In this document: positions 9,464 to 18,600 of the stretch, one piece after another
Layout: each line of letters starts with the position of its first letter
Position numbering within the stretch: the first letter of the stretch is position 1
Assembly (NCBI RefSeq): GCF_007004725.1
Contig: NZ_ML660174.1
Location: 1 to 64,000, forward strand
Direction of reading: 5' to 3'
DNA length: 64,000 nucleotides
Source of the DNA: Aliikangiella coralliicola
GTDB taxonomy: Bacteria; Pseudomonadota; Gammaproteobacteria; Enterobacterales; Kangiellaceae
Made by a program: the position numbers and the translations under genes
Notes under the pieces: generated by a model
Databases searched by the model: none
The model's input: the letters and a program-made list of their open reading frames with translations, nothing else
What the model was told of the DNA's origin: nothing

Positions 9464-10589
9464 ATATAGTATTCCGTTCAATAAACCTTATATGACAGGA
9501 AGAGAGTTAAAGCATATCGCAGAGGCGCACGAAAACGGTCGGTTGGCTGGCGATGGCCCTTTTACTCAATTGTGCCATCAATGGTTAGAAGAGAGAGGAA
9601 ATTGCCACAAGGCACTCCTGACTCATTCTTGCACGGCTGCTTTGGAAATGTCGGCTTTGCTACTGAATATAGAGCCTGGCGACGAAATTATAATGCCTTC
9701 TTATACTTTTGTATCGACTGCAAATGCTTTTGTTTTAAGGGGGGGCGTACCAGTATTTGTTGATATAAGAGAAGACACTTTAAATCTTAATGAAGATTTG
9801 ATCGAAGCTGCAATTAGCTCAAAGACAATAGCTATTGTGGCTGTTCATTATGCAGGTGTTGCTTGTGAAATGGACAAAATCATGGCTATTGCTAAACGTC
9901 ATCGCCTAAAAGTTGTTGAGGATGCAGCACAAGGCATGATGGCAAGTTATAAAGGTAAAGCTTTGGGCAGTATTGGAGAGCTTGGTGTGTTTAGTTTTCA
10001 CGAAACTAAAAACATTATTTCAGGAGAAGGGGGCGCATTGCTCATCAATGAGCCTAGTTTGACCTCGAGAGCTGAAATCATTCGTGAAAAAGGTACCGAT
10101 CGTGGTTCATTTTTTCGCGGAGAAGTTGACAAGTATACCTGGTGCGAGCAAGGTTCCTCGTTTTTACCCGGTGAACTCATAGCTGCATTTTTGTGGGCTC
10201 AGCTCGAAGAAGCTAATCAAATAACTCAGTCGCGCCTAAAGTTGTGGCAGTATTATCATGATTCATTAGAAGATGCTGAGAGCAAAGGTATAATTCGACG
10301 TCCTGTAATACCTGATGGATGTGTCCATAACGCTCATATGTATTATGTTTTATTAAGTCCTGAAATAGAAAGAAACGAATTACTTCTTGATTTTAAGCGA
10401 AACGATATTCAAGCAGTATTTCATTATGTGCCATTACATTCGTCTCCTGCCGGGAGCCATTACGGAAAAGTGAGTGGGAAGTTAAGCCAAACTGAGAGCC
10501 TTTCAGAACGCATAGTCCGACTTCCGTTATGGCTAGGTATGTCGGAAAGCCAGCAAGAGAAAGTAGTAGAACTATTGAGCAATTCTTAA
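9456..10589 (+). CDS. wecE: dTDP-4-amino-4,6-dideoxygalactose transaminase
   Basis: PLP-dependent sugar aminotransferase of the DegT/DnrJ/EryC1 family, closest to WecE (RffA), which makes dTDP-Fuc4N from dTDP-4-keto-6-deoxyglucose with glutamate as amino donor. From ATG 9456 it has 377 residues, nearly the same as E. coli WecE (376). Visible features are IMPSYTFVSTANAF at about 79-92, EDAAQ with Asp156, and SFHETKN with the PLP-binding Lys185. The open frame extends 15 codons upstream, but ATG 9456 gives the family N-terminus and an 8-base overlap with the sulfotransferase gene. The bidirectional hairpin at 10611 follows it. Confidence 0.93.
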   Translation: MSEYSIPFNKPYMTGRELKHIAEAHENGRLAGDGPFTQLCHQWLEERGNCHKALLTHSCTAALEMSALLLNIEPGDEIIMPSYTFVSTANAFVLRGGVPVFVDIREDTLNLNEDLIEAAISSKTIAIVAVHYAGVACEMDKIMAIAKRHRLKVVEDAAQGMMASYKGKALGSIGELGVFSFHETKNIISGEGGALLINEPSLTSRAEIIREKGTDRGSFFRGEVDKYTWCEQGSSFLPGELIAAFLWAQLEEANQITQSRLKLWQYYHDSLEDAESKGIIRRPVIPDGCVHNAHMYYVLLSPEIERNELLLDFKRNDIQAVFHYVPLHSSPAGSHYGKVSGKLSQTESLSERIVRLPLWLGMSESQQEKVVELLSNS

Positions 10590-10610
10590 ATTTAAGTTCT
10601 TAATAAAAAA

Positions 10611-10640
10611 GGCTCCATGAAACTAATTCATGGAGCCTTT
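10611..10640. terminator. Bidirectional Rho-independent terminator
   Basis: Perfect 10-base-pair stem GGCTCCATGA (10611-10620) with TCATGGAGCC (10628-10637) and a 7-base loop. It is flanked by an A-run on the left and T-residues on the right. It lies between convergent genes and can end transcription from wecE and from the minus-strand S74 gene. Confidence 0.88.
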
Positions 10641-10668
10641 AATAAATACTTCAAAATGACTAAATAAC

Positions 10669-11985
10669 TTACTTTGACGAGAGTTGCTCTAAAGTTTTTT
10701 CGATTAAAGCTAATCTTTCATTAAGTAATTTGTTTTGTTTTTCTAAAGACTCTATTTTACTATTCTTGTCTTTTACCTCTTCATTCAATGCTTGAATGGC
10801 AGCTAGTGCTATACCGCTGGTGTCTAATGAGGCGATGTGTTTATCGTCACTACCCAAACCAAATAGTTCATAGAACTCTTCAGCTATCGGCCCGATGTGT
10901 TTGATTGAAGAACCGTCATTGATATAGTTCCATTTTTTAATAGCTAGCTTTGAGAGCATATTAAGAATTTTTCCAGAGTCGACGGATACTATATTATCTT
11001 TAACAGTGCGACTAGAGCTAGAAACCACAGTTCCATTAACTACAAGTTGTGTATTAGTGAGTCTCATAAGCTCATCAGACGCCATATTTCTTATAACAAA
11101 TTGATTGTCATTAAGCAGCAAATTGTAATTATCGTGTGGATCCGCGTTTCCATCTGCAGTGTCTGCTCTTGATATCAAGAAACCATTTCCTGAAGAATAG
11201 GTTCCAACTGTCCATTCTTTACCGGCGTTATTTCTGTGCTCGAATTTAATGTTACTTCCGTGTTCGCTGTTTAAGGTCAGTAATGTGCGAACGTCTGCAG
11301 ATCCAGTTGCGGTGTCACTAATAATAGTACTTGCGCTAGCCCCCTCTACATTTAGTTTAGCGTCTGGTGATTCAGTACCTAACCCAATATCTCCATCTGC
11401 CGCAACAAATATACTACCTGTAGGCGCACCAGGCTTAATCTTAAACGGCAACTTACTCCCGTTAGTTGTATCCCGAATAAAAAAGTTAGCTTCATTTCCA
11501 GCCACATCCCAAGTCTGAGAGGCAAAACCAGAGGAACCATCCTGTTCTAAGCGTAGTGTTGGAGAGTTACCTTCTTTAACGTGTAAATTAACTACTGGTG
11601 TTGCAGTACCAAAACCAATTCTCCCGCCATCATCTACATAAAGCGAGTTTGTTGGTGCGCCAGCTTCAACTGTAAATGGAGTTTTACTCCCGGTGATATC
11701 ATCAATCGAAAATCTGTTTGCACCACCATTGGAGCTATCATTCGCTGTTAATTGCCAGTCGTTGCTTGGGAATGAAGCGGAGGTACTTGTGTCTTGAAAT
11801 TTAATTCTAAGATTGTTTTCTTTAAGTCTTAATGTATCGAACCCAAAAGATTCGCCATTACTACAGTCCTGCCCAACACAAAGACTTTGAGTGATAATGA
11901 CATCGTCTAGATGTTGAACATCTGCTAAGACTAAAGCACTATAAACGGAAAGAGCCGCAATTGACCCTATTGCAATTTTTTTCAT
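10669..11985 (-). CDS. Exported protein with S74-type tail-fibre chaperone domain
   Basis: 438 residues. A signal peptide (MKKIAIGSIAAL... up to about ALVLA) is followed by repeated beta-rich segments of the form GAPTxSxxVxxxGxIGxGTxxPxxxLxV, as in tail-fibre-like and surface proteins. The C-terminus (about 330-420) is an intramolecular-chaperone / peptidase S74-like domain with SSRTVKDNI, WNYINDG, HIGPIAEEF and LDTSGIALAAIQAL, then a terminal coiled coil. The usual S-D-x-R start of the self-cleavage motif reads S-S-R here, so autoprocessing is uncertain. AAGGAGA precedes the ATG. No phage genes are nearby, so this is a chromosomal exported fibre-like protein. It is co-transcribed with the small gene upstream. 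Confidence 0.88.
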   Translation of the reverse strand: MKKIAIGSIAALSVYSALVLADVQHLDDVIITQSLCVGQDCSNGESFGFDTLRLKENNLRIKFQDTSTSASFPSNDWQLTANDSSNGGANRFSIDDITGSKTPFTVEAGAPTNSLYVDDGGRIGFGTATPVVNLHVKEGNSPTLRLEQDGSSGFASQTWDVAGNEANFFIRDTTNGSKLPFKIKPGAPTGSIFVAADGDIGLGTESPDAKLNVEGASASTIISDTATGSADVRTLLTLNSEHGSNIKFEHRNNAGKEWTVGTYSSGNGFLISRADTADGNADPHDNYNLLLNDNQFVIRNMASDELMRLTNTQLVVNGTVVSSSSRTVKDNIVSVDSGKILNMLSKLAIKKWNYINDGSSIKHIGPIAEEFYELFGLGSDDKHIASLDTSGIALAAIQALNEEVKDKNSKIESLEKQNKLLNERLALIEKTLEQLSSK

Positions 11986-12005
11986 TATGATCTCCTTAGG
12001 GTCAA

Positions 12006-12449
12006 TTAGTTTTCGCTATTCAAAGTACGAGGATTAATAGTGATATTGGTTTTTTCTAGCTTGTTTTTGCTGACTAGTACGCCATTTGAAATTCTAAAAT
12101 GCCCCGAAACTTTTTTAGACTCAACAATTTTTCTTTTTGTTTTACCGCGTCCATTAAATTCATCAACAACGTCTTCTTCACCAAGCGTCTTGATTTCAAC
12201 GAACTCATACTTATAAAGACCATCTTTACGTGCATTCACTTCGTCAAGAGAAAGAAGTGCGTTACCGCCAGCTTTTTCTGATGTATAACGAAATTTATCT
12301 GGTCCGGTGATTGTCATTTTGACAGAGTCACCATATAAGCTACTTTTCATTTGAATAGCATTGTCTGAAAGTTTTACATCATTTGCTACTACGGAGCCTG
12401 CCAATCCTATAGCAAGGCTTGTAGCTACTACTGATTTTAGTACTCTCAT
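12006..12449 (-). CDS. Small exported protein of unknown function
   Basis: 147 residues, not recognised. A clear signal peptide (MRVLKSVVATSLAIGLAGSVVA, cut before NDVKL) precedes a hydrophilic, Lys-rich mature part of about 125 residues without cysteines. A GGAGGG Shine-Dalgarno sequence supports the ATG. It is the first gene of a two-gene minus-strand operon, 20 bases before the S74-domain gene, and is therefore probably a periplasmic or surface partner of that protein. Confidence 0.8.
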   Translation of the reverse strand: MRVLKSVVATSLAIGLAGSVVANDVKLSDNAIQMKSSLYGDSVKMTITGPDKFRYTSEKAGGNALLSLDEVNARKDGLYKYEFVEIKTLGEEDVVDEFNGRGKTKRKIVESKKVSGHFRISNGVLVSKNKLEKTNITINPRTLNSEN

Positions 12450-12658
12450 TATTTCCCTCCAAGGCTTTTTTGATAATTAGGGATTACACTGGTTATTCGG
12501 AATTTTAGCACTGACTATTGGGTATAGCAATTATGATTAAATAGCATTGAACTTATCTATGTCATAATAAAATCATTTTCTACTTTCCGTTGGTCTTTAA
12601 GGAGTTACTGAGCTAAACTTCTCTAAATAATAATACGCCTCATAATAAGGAACCTCCT

Positions 12659-15600
12659 GTGCCACTAGCTAATCTTGTCACCAATTTTAAAATTGGTTGC
12701 GTTGTGTTCGTTATATTTTGTTTACACATTGGTTCAGCTCGCGCTGCGCCGCCGACGTTTAACGCAACTGTCACACCTTCTACGGTGGGGCCAGGAAGTA
12801 CTGCGACAGTAACTTTTACTATTACAAATGTTGATGCAACACCGGTTACCAGTGCAGGTTTTACGAATACGTTGCCAGCAGGGCTCGTTCACGGGACACC
12901 ATCTGACGTAACAACGACATGTGCGAATGGGGCTTTAACTGCGGCTGATGGAGGTACAACACTCACGTTTTCAGGATACGATTTAGCCGGTAGTTCGTCT
13001 TGCACGGTAACGATCGATGTTTTGGCGTCGACGACGGCTGGCGTATACACCATCTTAACAGGCGACTTAACTTCCAGCGAAGGAAATAGTGGTAGCGCAA
13101 CGGCTAATTTAACAGTTGTTACCAACAGACCTGGATATACAATGTCATTCTCACCAACCTCTATCAATCGAGGAGCGATTTCTACGCTCACGCAGACTTT
13201 TGACAATACCCAAAATGGAGCAAGAGTTGGAGATTTGAGTTCGACCGTTGATTTACCTTTAGGCTTAGTTATCGCAGATGAACCGAATGCGACTTCAGAT
13301 TGTGGCTCAGCTAACGCTCCTGTCACCATTACTGCAAATGCAGGAGCAAGTAGTGTTGTTTTTAATGCAGATGGAAGTACATTTTTTCCTGGTTTTGAGG
13401 CGCTATCTGCGGGGGCAAGTTGCACAGTTACTGTTGATGTAAAAAGTACCGGAGTTGGTACCTTTACAGCCGTCGAAACTGACGCTTTAGCTGATTTTAA
13501 CAGTATGGGGGGCGCTAAAGCTGCTATTGTGTCGACTCAGGCATTTGCATTGATGGAGTTTGAGGATAACCCGACAACGCCAGGGGCAACTACGAACTTA
13601 AAAGTGACATTAACTAACTTTGATCGTTCTGGTACGGCGACTAACATTGCTTTTACCGATGATCTGGACGCAGCTTTGTCAGGTTTAGTCGCAACGAGCT
13701 TGCCAGCAGAACCTTGCGGAATAGGTTCTTCATTAAGTGGTACGTCGACAATAAGTTTGACCGGCGGTTCACTTGCACCTGAGGCGTCCTGTACTTTTAG
13801 TGTTCCAGTGCAGATCCCTGCGGGGGCGGCTGCTTCAAGTAATACTAACACTACCAGTACCTTCACCTATGATCTTGACGGAAGTGGTGTGATAAAGCCT
13901 GCTGTTTCGCACAATCTAACAATAACTCAGGCACCTACGATTAGCTTAAGTGTTACGCCAGATCCTGTCATTGTTGGAAACAATATTACCGCAAGTTTTG
14001 CTATTAACAATATCGATACTGTGCAGGCCGCCACTGATATCGCGTTTACCTCTGAACTGACCGCATTTTTACCTTTTCCGGTGACTATACCAAGCTTTCC
14101 AACAAACCCTTGTGGTACCGGTTCGTCAATTTCGTTAGCGACCCCAGATATTGACACTCAAGTTTTATCACTAACCGGCGGTAATCTGGCTGCGGGAGCT
14201 TCTTGCAACTTTAATGTAGATATTACAGTTCCGAGCACAATGTCACCGGGAAATTATACGATGACCACTGAGAAAATTAGTGCGACGATTAATAGTGCTA
14301 CAGTGACAGGAGGAACTACGTCCGACTCATTTCAGATAATTTCAGCTCCAACGTTGTCGATAGAGTTTGATAACACAACTTTAATCCCTGGTGGATCGAA
14401 TACGGCAACCTTTACGCTATCCAATAACCCCAACTCACCAACTGACGCAACTACAGTCGCTTTTACTGTTGACTTAGATGCGGCGCTAACAGGTTTAACA
14501 ACAACTGGCTTCAGTTCAAATACTTGTGCCGGTTCTATATTGTCAGGTACTTCAATTATAGACTTTTCAAATGGCGCTTTAGCGGCTGGTACTAGTTGTA
14601 GTTTTAATGCGACTTTGCAATTACCAGGTGGTGGAGTATCAAGTAATGTTAACGTCACCTCTAGTGTGATCAATGCGACGGTTGATGGAAATGCGGTAAC
14701 TAGCCCCGCAGTAACTTCAAGTTTTGATGTTGTTACACTTACAGCAAGTATGGTTGTTAGTGATAATGATGGAGATGCGGATAACAACGTGCAGCCAGGA
14801 AGCACCACTGCAACTATTGATTTTAGTTTTACTAACAATTCGACACTTGATCAGAGTGCTATAGGATTTGGGCTGGATCTAAATAGTGCACTGAGTGGCC
14901 TTGTATCCAGCTCGGGTACGCTTAACAATATTTGTGGTGCAGGTTCCTCTATTTCAGGGACAAACTCCTTGAGTTTTACCAATGGACAACTATCGGCGGG
15001 TGGTAGTTGTAATTTCAGCGTGACGTTAACGGTTCCTGGTGCCGCTACCGACGGTGACTATACTTTGCTTTCAAACGCACTTAGTTTTACTGAAAACTCC
15101 ACACTTTATGCACTTAACCCGTTGACCACTAATTTTAATATTGAGACTGATACAGCGCCGTCAATATTTTCAATCACTTCCAGTGTTTCTCCACTAACCG
15201 GAGTCGCGCCTATTCCTATGGAAATCGTATTTTCCGAGGATGTAGAGGGGTTTGTCGATACAGATATTACGGTGACCAACGGAACGGCTAGCAATTTAGT
15301 TCAGGTGACTGCTGACCGTTACACATTTGATATTACTTCTCCTGTGGATGGGACAACAATTGATGTTCAGCTACTAGCGGGTGTGGTAGAGGAGGCAGGC
15401 GCTGGGACACAAACCAATACTGCCTCTAGTGTGTTCTCTATTGGTTATGATACGTCGGCATTACCGACCGGCATTGTCACTGTTCCGGCAAACGTACAAG
15501 TCAATACCGGACCGACAACGGCAACTGTTACTTACAGCAATGCGACAATACACAGTTTGACCAATGACAAAGTAAATCTGATTACCACCGGAACCGCGAG

Positions 15601-18600
15601 TACAGCAAACTTTGTTGATAATAATACGCCTAATCCCGACATTACGGTTATTAATGGAACAACTGCTACACCGACGATTCAGATCTCGAATATTGTAGGT
15701 GATGGAACAATTGCCGTAGGAATTGATCCTCTCACGGCGCGAAATAATGTGGGAGATGTTCAAGCAATTGCAGATAGCACAAATTCCATAAGCGTCGACA
15801 ACACAGCGCCAACAGTTGCAATAACTAGTGGTGTTTCTGATCCGACTAATTCTGCATTTACAATTAATATTGATTTTACAAATCCAGCAACAAGTGGTCC
15901 TGATACTTCAATTACAGGATTTACCAGTTCGGATGTAATTTTAAGTAACGCAAATATTAGTGGTTTTACTGGCAGCGGTAGCAGTTATTCTGCCACGATA
16001 ACACCTACTAATAATGGAAATGTAACTGTTGATATTAGTTCTGCCGTGGCGTTTGATGATCATGGCAACGGAAATGTCGCAGCCCCGCAATTTTCTGTAA
16101 CTTATGATATTGAAGCTCCAAATGGTTATGCAGTTGCAATTGATACACCACAACCATTTATCAATGCATCAAATGATACAGCATTCCAATTTTCATATAG
16201 TGGTGCTGAAATAACTAGTCAATACAGCTATACGATAACTGATGGTGTTAATACTTCTACACCAGTGACGGGAACTATTACAACTGCAAGCGGCAGTTTT
16301 ACTGGAATTGACGTTAGTAGTTTTAACGAAGGGACGTTAACCTTAAGTTTTACTTTGACTGATGTTGCTGGTAATACCGGTGGCGCATCTACCGACACAA
16401 TCATCAAACAATATAACGATGCACCAGTAATTACAGAAGGTGCGACAACCAATGTTGTCATGAGTGAAGACAGCACGCCTACACCCTTTAGTTTGACACT
16501 AAACGCGACCGACCCTGAAAATGAAACTATCACCTGGAGTGTTAGTTCAGCCGCGAGCAATGGTGTAGCAAGTACGAGTGGGGATGGTACCAGCAAGGTC
16601 ATCAACTATACGCCAAACGCTAACTTTAATGGCGCGGATAGTTTTACCGTTGAAATAACAGACAGCAATGCGTTAGATCCACTGACTGACAGTATTGTGG
16701 TTAATGTGCAAGTTAATCCTGAAAATGATGCGCCAGTATTTGACTCAACTTCTGTTAATGCCGTGTTGGAAGATGCTGTTTACGTTTATAACATCGTAAC
16801 ATCAGATATTGATGTTGGTGATAATTTAGCAATTACTGCTACAACAATTCCGTCATGGTTATCCCTGACTAGTGGAGCGAATGGTACTGCAGTACTAACC
16901 GGTACTCCGCTTAATGAACATGTTGGTAATAATTCAGTAACGCTGGTTGTTACGGACGATAGTGGGGCTGCTAACAACTCTGCCACACAAAGCTTTACGA
17001 TTGTCGTTGGAAATACCAATGATGCACCAACCTTTGATTCAACTGCTATTACTACTGGTACTGAGGACGCTAATTATATTTATAACGTCACAGGTAGTGA
17101 TGTGGATTTGGGTGATAGTATTTCATTCAGTGCTAGTGTGCTACCCGCTTGGTTATCTTTGACTGATAATGGGAATGGGACCGCTACGTTAACTGGCACA
17201 CCGCTTAATGCTAATGTTGGAAATAACAATGTTACTTTGGTGGTAACTGATAGCAATAGCGCAACAGACACTCAGAGCTTTGTGATAGACGTTGTCAATA
17301 CAAATGACTTACCTACTGGATTACCGGTAGTCACCGGCACATTATTACGAAACGAAACGCTTAGTGTTGATACGTCATTGATGAGTGACGACGACGGTTT
17401 TGGCCCATTTAGTTATCAATGGCGAAGAAGTGGTGTAAATGTTACCGGAGCGACTAATAGCACATACGTTTTAGGTGAAGATGATGTCTGGCAAACCTTT
17501 AGCGTTATCGTTAGTTATACCGACCTACGTGGTACTAACGAATCGTTAGTTAGCGCCGAAAGTGGCACCGTGTCTGACTTAGATTCTGACGGCGATGGTA
17601 TTTTTGACCTTGAAGAAGGTACTGGTGATTCTGACGGAGATGGTATACCCGATTATCTAGACGAGGATAGCGATAATGACGGTATTCCTGATAGTGAAGA
17701 GGGTAATGGCGACTCTGATACAGACGGTATTCCAGATTATCTTGATACATCTCTCGATGAAGATGGTGATGGTATCCCTGATGCACTTGAAGGTGGTGCC
17801 AACATCGACACTGATGGCGACGGAACTGTTGATGCTTTTGATAGTGACAGTGACAATGATGGAATAACCGATTTAGAAGAATCCGGTGCTAGCGGTGTTG
17901 ATACCGATGGCGATGGTATTGATGACACATTTGATGTCGATGCTACAGGCGGCACCGATGCTAATGGAGATGGAATTGATGACAATGTTGCTCTATTAGA
18001 CAGTGATGGGGACGGTATTCCAGACCACCTTGATAGAGACAGTGACAATGACTCTGTACCTGACGCACTCGAAAATCGGGTAGGTTTGCAGCTTAAACTA
18101 TCAACCGAAACCTATAAAAATACACAAATGGCTGTATCTGATACAGATGGCGACGGTGTAATGGATTATCTCGATCCTGATAGTGATGAAGACGGCATTA
18201 GCGATTTAGCAGAGGCTGCCACCAGCATTATCGATAGCGATATGGATCAGATTATCGATGAATTTGACGTAGATTTTACCGGTGGACTTGATGTTGATCT
18301 GGATGGGGTCGATGATGCGGCAATGTTGCAAAATTCTGATAACGATTTAACGCCGGATATGTTTGATCTTGATGCCGACAATGATGGTCATAATGACGTA
18401 ACCGAAGCTGGTCTAACCGATGCGGATTTAAACGCGTTAGTTGATTCTGCTGCTGAACGTACCGATACACCAAGAGACACTGATGCCGATGGATTGGCGG
18501 ATTACCGAGATCTAGATAGTGATAATGATGGTAGTTTTGATATCGAAACGAGCGGGGCTGCGACACTTGACCTGGATGGTGATGGCCAAGTTGATGACGC

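Noticed and set aside
10669-11985. S74-domain gene as evidence of a prophage
   Set aside because: It has a signal peptide and neighbours are chromosomal polysaccharide and surface genes. No other phage gene is nearby.
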